Shown here piece after piece: positions 36,490-46,800 of a stretch of DNA of 64,000 nt (positions are counted from its first letter, which is position 1; every line of letters starts with the position of its first letter). Source of the stretch: JAEINY01 sp942490535 (lineage in GTDB: Bacteria > Bacteroidota > Bacteroidia > Bacteroidales > Marinilabiliaceae); the NCBI GenBank assembly GCA_942490535.1, contig CALNXQ010000005.1, positions 744,001 through 808,000 of the forward strand, read 5' to 3'. The notes beneath the pieces were generated by a model. The model worked only from the letters and a program-made list of their open reading frames with translations. It made no database searches and was not told where the DNA came from. The translations under genes and the position numbers were made by a program.

Positions 36490-38607
36490 ATGAGAAAGAG
36501 TCTTTTTTTTATTATTGGAGCCACTGTTTTGCTTTCGTCCTGTCAGGGGAAAAAAACAGATAACCAATCGGGAGAAAATCCACTTATGACAGCTTACACA
36601 ACTCCTTACAATGTTCCTCCATTTGAGGATATCAAACCGGAACATTACCTGCCTGCCTTTGAAAAGGCGATGGCAGATCACAAAGCCGAAGTGGCAGCAA
36701 TAATCAGTAACCAGGAAACAGCCACATTCGAGAACACAATTGTTGCACTGGATAACGCGGGCCAATTGCTATCTGAAGTTTCCTCGGTATACTTTAGCTT
36801 AAAATCAGCACATGGTGTAGATGGCATCATGGCCATTTCATCTGAAGTATCTCAAAAACTAAGTGCTCACGGTGATGACATTAGTTTGAACCCGGAACTT
36901 TTCGAAAGGGTAAAAACCGTTTACGAGCAAAAAGAGGCACTAAACTTAACCACTGAGCAAAATATGCTTTTGGATAAAACATATAAGGGTTTTGTGCGAA
37001 GCGGTGTTAACCTGCCAGAGGATAAAAAAGTTATTCTTCGTGAAATCAATGCGCGCTCTTCAGAGTTGGCCAATCAATTCAATAAAAACTTATTGGCCGA
37101 GACCAACAGCTTTAAATTGGTGATTGAAGATGAAAAAGAATTAGCTGGGCTTCCTGAATCAGTAATTGCAGCAGCAGCTGAAACAGCAAGTGAAATGAAT
37201 ATGACTGGAAAATGGGTATTTACTACGCAAAAACCAAGCATGCTTCCTTTCATCCAATATGCCGAAAACCGCGATTTGCGTGAAAAGCTATACAAAGGCT
37301 ATTACATGCGTGGTAACAACAACGATTCTTTGGACAACAAAGGATTAATCTCTGAGATGGTACAGTTACGGGTAAAGAAGGCTAACCTCTTAGGATATGA
37401 CAGCTATGCCGACTATGTATTGGAGGAACGCATGGCTAAAAAGCCTGAAAAGGTATATGAGTTATTAGAAAACCTATGGTCGAAAGCTCTACCGGTGGCT
37501 AAAAAAGAACGCGCTGAAATGCAAATAATTATTGACCGTGAAGGCGGCAATTTTAAATTGGAATCATGGGACTGGTGGTACTATGCAGAGAAAGTGCGCA
37601 AGGAGAAATATGACCTCGATGAAAACCAAGTACGTCCCTATTTCAAATTACAAAATGTCCGTGAAGGTGCCTTCGAGGTTGCTACAAAATTGTGGGGTCT
37701 TCAATTTGAAGAAATCACAGGCGAATTCCCTAAACCCCATCCTGACGCTGAAGTGTTTAAAGTAACTGAAGCCGATGGTTCACACAAAGGTATCCTGTAC
37801 ATGGATTGGCATCCACGTCCAACTAAAAGTCAGGGCGCATGGTGCGGTGCATTCCGCAAACAATCACGTCGCAATGGTGAAAACGTTCCGCCGGTGGTGA
37901 CGATTGTGTGTAACTTCACTAAGCCGGTAGGTGATCAGCCAGCACTTTTAAGTTTTGATGAAGCATCAACGCTGTTTCATGAATTCGGTCATGGCCTGCA
38001 CCAGTTGCTTTCTGATAACAACTATTCAGCAATTTCCGGCACGTCTGTACCGCGTGATTTTGTGGAATTACCATCTCAAGTGATGGAAAACTGGGCTGGA
38101 GATCCGGAAGTAATGAAAACATATGCACATCACTACCAAACAGGAGAAGCTATTCCTGATGAGTTGGTAACTAAATTAAAAAATAGTGGGCAATTCAATC
38201 AAGGTTTTGCTACAGTTGAATACCTGGCGGCTTCTCTCTTAGACATGAATTACCATGTACAAACAGAAGTCAAAGATATTGATGTGGAAAAATTCGAAAA
38301 CGATTACTTAACTAGCATTGGTTTAATACCCGAAATCAAAGCGCGTTATCGCTCAACGTATTTCAAGCATATCTTTGGTGGAGGCTATATGGCTGGCTAT
38401 TACAGCTACATATGGGCTGGTGTTTTAGACGCAGACGCGTTTGAGGCCTTTAAAGAAACCAGTTTATACGATCAAACGACAGCCAAATCATTTCGTGAAA
38501 ACATCCTGGAAAGAGGAGGTAGTGATGATGCCATGGAAATGTACAAACGATTCAGAGGACGCGAACCTGAAATTTCAGCCTTACTAAAACAGCGTGGATT
38601 ACAATAA
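36490..38607 (+). CDS. dcp: M3 family peptidyl-dipeptidase, Dcp-like lipoprotein
   Basis: A 705-residue zinc metallopeptidase of family M3. A lipoprotein signal (LLSSC, Cys18) places it in the periplasm or on the outer membrane, unlike the cytosolic Dcp of E. coli. The zinc motif is FHEFGHGLHQLLS with HEFGH, the third ligand Glu lying in FVELPSQVMENW. NPLMTAYTTPYNVPPFEDIKPEHYLPAFEKAM is the typical start of the mature enzyme. It releases dipeptides from the C-terminus of oligopeptides. It is a single gene with a strong terminator after it. Confidence 0.94.
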   Translation: MRKSLFFIIGATVLLSSCQGKKTDNQSGENPLMTAYTTPYNVPPFEDIKPEHYLPAFEKAMADHKAEVAAIISNQETATFENTIVALDNAGQLLSEVSSVYFSLKSAHGVDGIMAISSEVSQKLSAHGDDISLNPELFERVKTVYEQKEALNLTTEQNMLLDKTYKGFVRSGVNLPEDKKVILREINARSSELANQFNKNLLAETNSFKLVIEDEKELAGLPESVIAAAAETASEMNMTGKWVFTTQKPSMLPFIQYAENRDLREKLYKGYYMRGNNNDSLDNKGLISEMVQLRVKKANLLGYDSYADYVLEERMAKKPEKVYELLENLWSKALPVAKKERAEMQIIIDREGGNFKLESWDWWYYAEKVRKEKYDLDENQVRPYFKLQNVREGAFEVATKLWGLQFEEITGEFPKPHPDAEVFKVTEADGSHKGILYMDWHPRPTKSQGAWCGAFRKQSRRNGENVPPVVTIVCNFTKPVGDQPALLSFDEASTLFHEFGHGLHQLLSDNNYSAISGTSVPRDFVELPSQVMENWAGDPEVMKTYAHHYQTGEAIPDELVTKLKNSGQFNQGFATVEYLAASLLDMNYHVQTEVKDIDVEKFENDYLTSIGLIPEIKARYRSTYFKHIFGGGYMAGYYSYIWAGVLDADAFEAFKETSLYDQTTAKSFRENILERGGSDDAMEMYKRFRGREPEISALLKQRGLQ

Positions 38608-38630
38608 TCGTTGAATAAAGCGATATCAGG

Positions 38631-38661
38631 AAAGGCAGGCCGCAATGGTCTGCCTTTTTTT
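38631..38661 (+). terminator. Rho-independent terminator of dcp
   Basis: AAAGGCAGGCC pairs with GGTCTGCCTTT over 11 positions with one G-T pair, followed by a T-run. It lies 24 bp after the dcp stop. Confidence 0.92.
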
Positions 38662-38934
38662 AGCAACTCAGCTATCAAAACAGACTATCTTATCTCCAAC
38701 AAGATTAGTCAGAAAGACGGATTTGATTATTTCAATAGTAACCTTGACATGATCAAGATTTGACGACTTAAAAAAATTCTCTGCAATTTGCGATCCAGCC
38801 AAATCATAGTATTATGGACTATCCAGCTTCGTATTTGGTTCACATTGAAGTTAAACTACCATATTATTTGTAACCCTTCGGCCTAATACGTATTGCCCAG
38901 CCAACTATGGCAAGCTAGTTTTGAGGCAAAAACT
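38662..38934. other. Region between dcp terminator and IS66 remnant
   Basis: About 270 bp without a gene. Part of it may be the left end of the IS66 element, but I cannot identify its inverted repeat or a target duplication. Confidence 0.4.
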
Positions 38935-39281
38935 ATGCGTATCATTGAATCAAGTTTTAGAAAGCTGTATCAGGAATATCTTAAATTCGGCTTAACAGTT
39001 CATGACTATTGTGCCAATCAGGATTTTGCAGGTTCACATTCTATCGCTGGCAAAAGATTTTAAGGGAAAAGGAGGATCCCCAAGAGTTTGTTCCCCTATT
39101 GATGGAGCAGCAACCAATAGCTAATTCAGTTACGCACCTTACTGTTCCAGAGGGGCACAATAGGTCAATGACAGAAGAGAATAACTTGGAGTTTACTTTT
39201 CCCAACGGTACAAGATTACAGCTCAAAGGTCACATCGATCCGGTATTACTAAAAACTCTTGTTCACTTATATTTATTGTAG
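38935..39281 (+). pseudogene. IS66-type accessory protein TnpA, frameshifted
   Basis: From the ATG at 38935 the frame reads MRIIESSFRKLYQEYLKFGL and HDYCANQDFAGS, then hits a stop at 39061. The neighbouring frame, open from about 39009, continues the same protein as TFYRWQKILREKEDPQEFVPL and ends with LEFTFPNGTRLQLKGHIDPVLLKTLVHLYLL. Joined, the two give the layout of an IS66 OrfA/TnpA: an N-terminal helix-turn-helix with FYRWQ, a FVPL linker, then a strand with FPNGTRLQL and a final helix. A one-base loss near 39043 explains the break. The element is therefore dead. Confidence 0.6.
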
Positions 39282-39284
39282 TCT

Positions 39285-39326
39285 ATGTTTCACTTACAAG
39301 GGAAGCTACAATACTTCCTTTACCCG
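39285..39326 (+). pseudogene. 5' stub of IS66 tnpB, cut by an IS21 end
   Basis: Four bases after the tnpA frame a new ATG starts MFHLQGKLQYFLYP. This resembles the N-terminus of IS66 TnpB proteins (M-x-L-x-x-x-x-x-YFLY). The similarity ends where the terminal sequence of the IS21 element begins, and the rest of tnpB and tnpC is absent. Confidence 0.45.
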
Positions 39327-39415
39327 GTGTATACTCCGGTGATACAGACCCCACCTCACTGGTGATATGGACCCCCCTCATGAAAATGGTCAAAGAACGT
39401 GATGGACTGACAATA
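39327..39415 (-). mobile_element. Right end of IS21-family element A with terminal repeats
   Basis: Two copies of GGTGATAyrGACCCC stand 23 bp apart (39338-39352 and 39361-39375), outside the istB stop. Multiple short direct repeats of this kind mark IS21-family ends. The outer tip is near 39327, inside the tnpB stub of the IS66 remnant. Confidence 0.6.
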
Positions 39416-40135
39416 TTACCGTTTTTTTCTTAAACTTTCACCTCTTAGCTCAGCCCGGTGTGAAGTATGCACTAAGCGATCCAGTATGGCATCGGCAATG
39501 GTCTCTTCTCCAATTACGTCGTACCAGTTGGCGACTGGCAGTTGACTGGCTATGATAACAGGCTTTTTCCCATGGCGGTCTTCAATAATTTCTAACAGAT
39601 CCATGCGTTGTTGCTGCTCCAGGTAGGTCAGTCCGAAGTCGTCCATTATAATAACATCTGTCTTAGCCAGTTTATCAAATAGTCGGGTGATAGAGCCTTC
39701 CAGCCGTGCCATTTTGGTTTTTAGCATCAGCTTTTGCACATTGAAATAGGCCACCTTGTAGCCCTGTGCACAGGCCTGGTGTCCCAATGCCGACGCAAAG
39801 AAACTCTTGCCGCATCCGGATGCTCCTGTAATCAAGACAGATTCTCCCTTGGTGATATAATGCCCGGCAGCCAGTGAAGTGACCAGTTCCTTGTCCAGTC
39901 CTCTTGCCGCATCGGTATAGAGCTCCTCGATGGAGGCCTGATACCGGAAGCCGGCATTCTTTCTTAAGCGATCAAAACGTTTGTTCTTTCGCTCTTCCTG
40001 TTCAGCCTGGAGGAGTAGCTCCAGGCCTTCCGAGAAAGATAGTTCATGATGCCTGCGTGTTTCCAGCAGGGCTGACCAGCTGCGACACATGCCTTGCAGG
40101 CGCAATTCGGTTAGTTGTGATTCAATCTGTTTCAT
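39416..40135 (-). CDS. istB: IS21 family helper ATPase IstB (element A)
   Basis: A 239-residue AAA+ ATPase that forms filaments on DNA and activates the IstA transposase. Walker A is ITGASGCGKSFFASALG, Walker B is DVIIMDDFGL, and the sensor/arginine region VIIASQLPVANWYDVIGEETIADAILDRLVHTSHRAELRGESLRKK is typical. The N-terminal ESQLTELRLQGMCRSWSALL matches the IstB start. The gene is complete, but its istA partner is only a fragment (stop overlapping this ATG by four bases), so the element cannot move by itself. Confidence 0.92.
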   Translation of the reverse strand: MKQIESQLTELRLQGMCRSWSALLETRRHHELSFSEGLELLLQAEQEERKNKRFDRLRKNAGFRYQASIEELYTDAARGLDKELVTSLAAGHYITKGESVLITGASGCGKSFFASALGHQACAQGYKVAYFNVQKLMLKTKMARLEGSITRLFDKLAKTDVIIMDDFGLTYLEQQQRMDLLEIIEDRHGKKPVIIASQLPVANWYDVIGEETIADAILDRLVHTSHRAELRGESLRKKR

Positions 40136-40430
40136 GAGAAATTAATTTTCAATTGTGTTTGCTCAAAATAAGCTTTCCCCCGGATGTTCTGATGTTGGGG
40201 CAATGACTCCGGGGAACTGTTTTTCTGGGTTTCTGCCATGTTATTTTTAAGAATATTTTCAATGAACCGATAGTTGTAACACTGGTTCTCAATGGCTACG
40301 TGACAGGCCTTGTCAAACTTATCAGCGTCATTATTACGCTGCAACCTGAGTAGCCCATCACACGTCCGGTACTGCTGCTCAGGGTAGCGATTCTGCTGGA
40401 ACAGCAGAACAAAGAGTTGTCGCTGGATAC
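40132..40430 (-). pseudogene. 3' fragment of istA (element A)
   Basis: About 100 C-terminal residues of an IstA transposase: YPEQQYRTCDGLLRLQR, FDKACHVAIENQCYNYRFIENILKNN and HQNIRGKAYF are typical of the end of IstA. The stop overlaps the istB start (ATGA), as in intact elements. Upstream of about 40430 the frame stays open (to 40497) but reads through the terminal repeats of another IS21 element, so true istA sequence ends there. The N-terminal four fifths of this istA are missing. Confidence 0.75.
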
Positions 40431-40535
40431 ACCGTTTCGATTTGCGCCAGTCATTTAGGTGGTTTTGCGCCACCCGTTTCGGTTTGATTTGCGCCATTGA
40501 AGCGTAACACTTTCGGTTCGATTTGTGCCACTTTG
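40431..40535 (+). mobile_element. Left end of IS21-family element B with terminal repeats
   Basis: Four copies of a unit ending TTTGCGCCA or TTTGTGCCA finish at 40449, 40472, 40496 and 40530, the first three spaced 23-24 bp. They lie upstream of the plus-strand istA and differ from the repeats at 39338-39375. The two ends therefore come from different IS21 elements. The tip abuts the interrupted istA of element A. Confidence 0.65.
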
Positions 40536-40556
40536 GAAGATCAGTTATAAACTGCT

Positions 40557-40579
40557 ATATCGCGACAAAAAAGCGATAT
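40557..40579 (+). promoter_or_regulatory. Hairpin covering the istA start (element B)
   Basis: ATATCGC (40557-40563) pairs with GCGATAT (40573-40579); the 3' arm includes the first two bases of the istA ATG (40578-40580). It could restrict transposase translation. Confidence 0.4.
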
Positions 40580-41795
40580 GGCCCACACAATTGATCCGAT
40601 GGATATAAAACAAATCATCACCTTACATTTAGATGGTGTCAGCAATCGAAAAATAGCGGAAACACTTGGTATTGCACGGAACACCATCAACACTTACATG
40701 CAGTTAATCAAGGCCTGTGATCAGCCCTTGGCATCACTGCTTGAGCACAGCAATCAGGCATTAAGAGAACTTTTTCCTACAAAAACCACGATTGATAATG
40801 CGCGTTACGATGCCTTAATGCAATTCTTTGAAAAGGTAAATGAGGCTCGTAATCATCCTGGTTTTACCTTTCAATACCATTACCATGAGTACACTAAAGG
40901 AGCTGGTAACCCCTACAGCTATACCCAGTTTATGGAACACTATCATCGCAAGTATGATAAAATAAAAGGCTCCATGAAACTGGAACATGAAGCAGGTAAG
41001 GAGGTCTTTATTGATTATGCCGGCAAGCACCTTTACCTGACCGATAAGGAGACCGGGGAGCAACTTCCAGTAGAGGTATTTGTGGCCATTTTACCCAATA
41101 GCCAATACACCTATGTAGAGGCTTGTATGAGCCAGAAACGGGAGGATCTGCTAAGTTGCATGGGACATGCATTATCGTTCTACGGGGGTGTACCTAAGGC
41201 CATTGTATCCGATAATTTAAAATCGGCCGTTACACGTGCAAGTAAGTATGAACCGGTAATTAACCGCAGTTTTAAAGATTTCGCACGCCATCACAGCTGT
41301 GTGATAAACCCAACGCGCGGCTATGCTCCACAAGATAAAGCCCTGGTTGAAAATGCTGTTCAGCTGGCTTATCAGCGCATCTATTATCCCATGCGCAACA
41401 TGACGTTTTTTACATTAGATGAGCTTAATAAAGAAATCAGGCGCCTTCTTGAGGCGTACAACGACATGCTATTTAGCCGCAAGGACGCCAGTCGTAAAGA
41501 GCTCTTTCAATCCGTTGAGAGACAATACCTGAAGCCTCTTCCCACCTGCTCATTTGAGCTTAAAGACTACTGTCGTGCCAAGGTTCAGAAAATGGGCTAT
41601 GTATACTTTTCGCCCGATAAGAGCTATTACAGCGTCCCTTATCGTTACATCGGCAAAAATACTCAGATACAATACACTGCCTCTTCTGTGGAGGTGTATT
41701 ACAACCACGAGCGCATAGCACTGCATAAACGTAATCCTTCAAAAGGGATCTATATTACCAATAAAGAACATCTGAATAGTTCACACAAACACAAA
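40578..41795 (+). pseudogene. istA transposase lacking its C-terminus (element B)
   Basis: About 405 residues of IstA remain. The N-terminal helix-turn-helix is IKQIITLHLDGVSNRKIAETLGIARNTINTYM. The DDE core shows Asp in EVFIDYAGKHLYL, Asp in AIVSDNLKSAV and Glu in ALVENAVQLAYQRIYYP, and the C-terminal beta-barrel part includes VYFSPDKSYYSVPYRYIGK. Similarity stops at HLNSSHKH, just where the opposing Na/Pi cotransporter gene ends; the frame then reads antisense to that gene until 41828. The last 100 or so residues and an istB for this element are missing. The catalytic residues survive, but the element lacks its right end. Confidence 0.8.
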
Positions 41796-43490
41796 TTAAT
41801 TTGGCTTCACATTGTTCAAAGCTTCTGATACATTAATGACGTAGTCAGCCAGCTTTTCACACTCGGAAAACAGATCATTAAAGATTATACCTGCCTCGTA
41901 GGAGTATTTTCCATTTTTAATGTTATCCAGGTGTTCATTTTTAAGCTGATTGCGATAGTTGTTAATTTCCATTTCCAGACTTTTCGCTTTTGAAATGTTG
42001 ACTACATCAATAACATCATCCAGGTTTTCTGTCATCATTAATAAAGATTCATCGACCAGATCAAACATCAATTCCAGCTTATTAAGAATCTCTTCAGAGA
42101 ACTGAATTTTATCGGTTTTCATGCGGTTGATGGTACGTGCCAGATTGTAGTTGCTGTCGCCAATGCTCTCCAAATCGTCTACCAATTCCAGCATGGCACG
42201 GGAGCGTTTGCGACCCAGGTCACTTAATTTACCTTGATTCACTTGCGTCAGGTAGTTGGCAATTTCAACTTCAACGTTATCACAAATACCTTCGTATTTT
42301 TCAATGCGACTATACAGCTTATTGTATTTTTTGTCCTTTGGCTCCACCATTAGTTTTCGCACCAATCCAAACATCTTCTTGGTATGTTTACCAAAGAAAT
42401 GCAGTTCTTTTCGAGCTTGCAATAACGATAATTCAGATGTGGATAACATGCCCGTGGTGATAAATTTCAAGCGGAATTCTTCTTCTTCTGTTTCGTGCGC
42501 TGGTACCATCTTTACCACCACCTTCTTAAAGAGCGGTACAAACCAGATGAATATTAAAACATTGATAATATTAAATGAGGTATGGAAAATGGATAGCGCA
42601 GTCGGTATAACAGCTGGATTCTGAGAGGGTGACATCCCATTGTGGCGGGTCACTATACTATCCACTGCATCCACAAAGAAGGGGAAAATAGTCAACATCC
42701 AGGCGACGCCAAGCATATTAAAGAGGAAGTGGACTCGTGCAGCCCGTTTAGCTGATACATTACCTACAGCTGCTGCAATGTTAGCCGTAATTGTGGTTCC
42801 GATGTTTTCACCCATCACCATGGCCGCAGCCAACTCAAAGGATATCCATCCCTGGTTGCACATCACAAAAGTGAGGGCCATCGTAGCACTGGACGATTGA
42901 ATAACCACTGTGAGTAAGGTGCCAATTAGCAGAAAAATGAGGGTTGACCCAAATCCTAAATTGGTATAATGTTGCAAAAAGCTTAACACCTCCGGGTTCT
43001 GGTTAATATCGGGAACTGAATCTTTCATGTTCTCTAACCCTAAAAATAATAAGGCAAAACCAACTAAGAATTCACCCCAGGAGCGGCGTGTTGTTGATTT
43101 AGAGAAGATTAATGGCAGGCCTAAGCCAATCATTGGTAATGCATAAGCGCTAATTTTCACCTTAAAACCCAATAAGGTGATTAACCAACCGGTAACGGTA
43201 GTTCCGATATTGGCCCCCATGATAACGCCAATGGACTGTACCAAAGACATCAAACCTGCATTGACAAAGCTGACAACCATCACTGTTGTAGCTGATGAGG
43301 ATTGAATGATAGTAGTTACCAGAAATCCGGTTAATACCCCCAAAAACCTGGTGGAAGTCATGGCAGATAATATCTTACGCATACGTCCTCCTGCCACCTT
43401 TTGTAAGGCTTCACTCATCATCTTCATCCCGAACAGGAACATTCCCAGGGATCCCACCAATGTTAAAAAATCAAATAATGAATAATTCAT
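41796..43490 (-). CDS. Na/Pi cotransporter family protein with PhoU-like tail
   Basis: A 564-residue inner-membrane protein of the NptA/YjbB type. Two inverted repeats each carry the QSSSAT signature (TTIIQSSSATTVMVVSFVNAG and VVIQSSSATMALTFVMCNQG), with GANIGTTVTGWLITLLG and GENIGTTITANIAA following, as in sodium-phosphate cotransporters. The C-terminal 200 residues are a PhoU-like helical domain (ESIGDSNYNLARTINRMK; FSECEKLADYVINVSEAL). It may import or export phosphate with sodium. The 3' end touches the truncated IS21 element, and the last few codons (VKPN) may have been changed by that junction. No terminator is visible. Confidence 0.92.
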   Translation of the reverse strand: MNYSLFDFLTLVGSLGMFLFGMKMMSEALQKVAGGRMRKILSAMTSTRFLGVLTGFLVTTIIQSSSATTVMVVSFVNAGLMSLVQSIGVIMGANIGTTVTGWLITLLGFKVKISAYALPMIGLGLPLIFSKSTTRRSWGEFLVGFALLFLGLENMKDSVPDINQNPEVLSFLQHYTNLGFGSTLIFLLIGTLLTVVIQSSSATMALTFVMCNQGWISFELAAAMVMGENIGTTITANIAAAVGNVSAKRAARVHFLFNMLGVAWMLTIFPFFVDAVDSIVTRHNGMSPSQNPAVIPTALSIFHTSFNIINVLIFIWFVPLFKKVVVKMVPAHETEEEEFRLKFITTGMLSTSELSLLQARKELHFFGKHTKKMFGLVRKLMVEPKDKKYNKLYSRIEKYEGICDNVEVEIANYLTQVNQGKLSDLGRKRSRAMLELVDDLESIGDSNYNLARTINRMKTDKIQFSEEILNKLELMFDLVDESLLMMTENLDDVIDVVNISKAKSLEMEINNYRNQLKNEHLDNIKNGKYSYEAGIIFNDLFSECEKLADYVINVSEALNNVKPN

Positions 43491-43862
43491 AATTGTAATG
43501 TGTTCAAAAGCAACTTAAATTGTTGTGCTGTATTTAGATTTCGCTATAAATGACCAGGTTGATTTTCGCGGGTCAAAGATGTAAATTTTTCATTTTAATA
43601 ACCTTGTTTTAATGCATAATTAATGCAAAAAAATATAGAATAGTGGAACTTAAGGCTGATTAGTACTATATTTATGGGAAATGCTTTACCGCCCCAGCGA
43701 CGTGTTTTTCGTTTTTTTAGTAATTATTAATCTGCAGTTTTTTAAATGTTCACGAATTTGAACTTGAACCCCCCATTAAATTGATTTAGTACTCCTTTTT
43801 TTGCATGTAGGGTATTACCGAGTGTATTGTTAATATAGAAACTGAATATAAAAGGCAATTCA
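43491..43862. other. Divergent intergenic region nptA-like / GH92
   Basis: About 370 bp of AT-rich sequence between divergent genes. It includes a near-palindrome around TGCATAATTAATGCA (about 43613-43627) and GTTCA/TGAAC (43749-43764). I find no exact TAnnTTTG box with proper -33 spacing, so promoters for the mannoside genes are not placed. Confidence 0.4.
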
Positions 43863-46800
43863 ATGAAAACGTTTCGATTTGTTTACCTGGTAGCAATTTT
43901 GATTTTGGCAGGATGTGGAAAGCATTCGAAAAGTGATCCGGTTCAATATGTGGATCCGATGATTGGCACCGATGCACACGGGCACACTTTTCCCGGCGCT
44001 ACAACTCCCTTTGGCATGGTTCAGTTAAGTCCTGATACCGGGACGGAAGGATGGGACTGGTGTAGCGGTTATCATTATTCGGATAGCTCCATCATGGGAT
44101 TTTCGCATACGCATTTAAGCGGTACTGGTGGTGCCGACTTGGGTGATATTCTGGTGATGCCCTATGTGGGAGATATTCATTGGGATGCCGGTACAAAAGA
44201 GAATTCGGACAGTGGGTATCGGTCGCGATTTTCACGCGCCACAGAAATAGCACAAGCCGGTTATTATGAAGTCCATTTGGATGATTATGGAATTCGAGCA
44301 GAGCTAACTGCTACTCCACGTACCGGAATTCATCGTTATTTGTTTCCCAATAGTCAGGATGCCCGTATCATCGTTGACTTACAACATGGCATCTCTGATT
44401 CTCCTAAATCTTGTTGGATACAAGTAAACGGAAATAATGAGATTGTTGGTTTGCGACGATCGCAGGGATGGGCGGCCGATCAGTATGTCTATTTCGTCGC
44501 CCAGTTTTCAAAAGCGTTTAAGTCCTATCACCTTTCAGTGGATAGTCATTTGGTGAGTGATCAGGATAAAGTAACTGGAAAGTATGCCAAAGTAATTCTG
44601 GATTTTGCTACCGCTGATCAGGAGGAGATCATGGTAAAAGTTGGAATTTCTGCTGTTGATGAGCAAGGTGCCCGCAATAACTTAATGCAGGAAGCATCCC
44701 ACTGGAGTTTTCATAAATACAAAGAAGCATCCCGCGAGATGTGGTCAGAGCAATTATCTAAAATAGAAGTGGAAGGAGGTAGTGAGGAGCAAAAAGCGGT
44801 TTTTTATACCTCACTTTATCATGCAAGTATTGCACCCAATCTCTTCTCGGATGTGGATGGTCGCTATAGAGGGATGGATAAGCAAATTCACCAAACAGAT
44901 GCCCACAATATGTACCACATCTTCTCGCTATGGGATACCTTTAGGGCAACGCATCCCCTATTTACTTTGTTGGCTCCAGAGAAAAACCAGGAATTTATTC
45001 AAACCATGCTCACGCAGCATGAGCAACATGGCTTGTTGCCGGTTTGGGAATTGGCAGGCAATGAAACGGGCACCATGATTGGTTATCATTCCATTCCTGT
45101 TATCTGGGATGCCTGGCAAAAAGAACATCGGAATTTTGATGCGGAGAAAGCTTTTGAAGCCATGAAGAAATCTGCCAATAGGGATCACATTGGTTTGGCA
45201 GATTATAAGAAATTAGGGTTTATTCCCATGGAGCGCGAAGGTAATAGTGTTTCTAAAATAGTGGAGTACGCTTATGATGATTGGTGCATTGCACAAATGG
45301 CGAAAGCGTTAGGTAAGATGGAAGATTATGAGGTCTTTTCCAGACGCGCTCAATATTATAAAAATGTATTTGATGCGGAGCTTGGTTTCATGCGTGGTCG
45401 TGCCGCTAATGGTGAATGGCGCACACCGTTTAATCCGATTGAGAGTAGTATACTCGGTTCGGGTGATTTTACCGAAGGCAATTCCTGGCATTACACCTTT
45501 TTTGCACCGCATGACATGAATGCGTTGATGGAATTGTATGGTGGAGATCAGGCATTTGTAGCGAAAATAGATGAGCTGTTTAGCCTCGATCCGATTCGTA
45601 CCAATGACCACGCCCATGATATTTCTGGCTTATTGGGACAGTATGCACAAGGCAACGAACCTTCGCACCATGTGGCTTATTTGTATAACTATGCAGGTCA
45701 GCCCTGGAAGACACAGGAAAAAGTGACGCTGATAATGGATTCATTATACACGGCTCAACCCGACGGTTTGTGTGGTAACGAAGATTGTGGTCAGATGTCG
45801 GCCTGGTATGCCTTCTCAGCCATGGGATTTTATCCGGTTACACCCGGAGATGGCAAATACTCAATTGGTTCGCCCATCTTCGATAAAGTCACTTTGAATC
45901 TGGTGAATGGAAAGACCTTTTCAATTGTGGCCAAGCATGTGAGTTCAAAAAATATTTACATTCAATCTGCCACGTTGAATGGGACTGTTTATACTAAAAG
46001 TTACCTGACGCATCAAACCATAGAAGAGGGAGGTGAACTGGTTTTTGAGATGGGTGATCAGCCAAATATGAAGTTTGGAGCCTCTCCTGAAGATCGCCCG
46101 GTTAACAACGCTAATCCTTCGGAATGGAACATCAAGCCCCTGGAGGAAACCGTGGTTTTTATTCCATATGCCAATGATGATTTAGTGCTGTTTGGAAAGC
46201 ACAAAGCAGTGACTTTAAACAGTCATTCTAAGGCAGCTAAAATCCACTATACGCTCGATGGGTCGGAACCCAATGAAAACTCGCAATTGTACAAGTATCC
46301 TATCATACTGAAGAAATCCACAACGGTGAGGGCGAAAGGCTTTGTAGAAGGGATGAAGACCAGTGAAGAATTTAAACGGGATTATATCCGTGCTATTTTC
46401 AATGAAAATGAGACTGCTTGTCCCGTGATTAATCTTACCTGGCCTCCTGCCGGAAACTATCAATCCATGGGTGAAATTACCTTACTGAACGGACTATTGG
46501 GATCTGATAATTTTCACGATGGTCGATGGCTCGGATTCAATACCGACCTGGAAGCAACCATTCAGCTGTGTGGTAAAGAAAGTATAAAACGGGTATCCGT
46601 TGGTTTTTTGCAGAATACCGGTTCCTGGATTTTCCTACCCGAGTCGCTCGAAGTCTCAGTTTCTATGGATGGAAATTCATTCAAAACAGTCAGTATAGTA
46701 CCTAACCCCTTTACTTCTAATCAGCATGAGGTGATGCGGGTAGAGTTTTCCACAGCGCCGATAAATGCAATGGCTAAATATATAAAAGTGAAAGCCTTGG

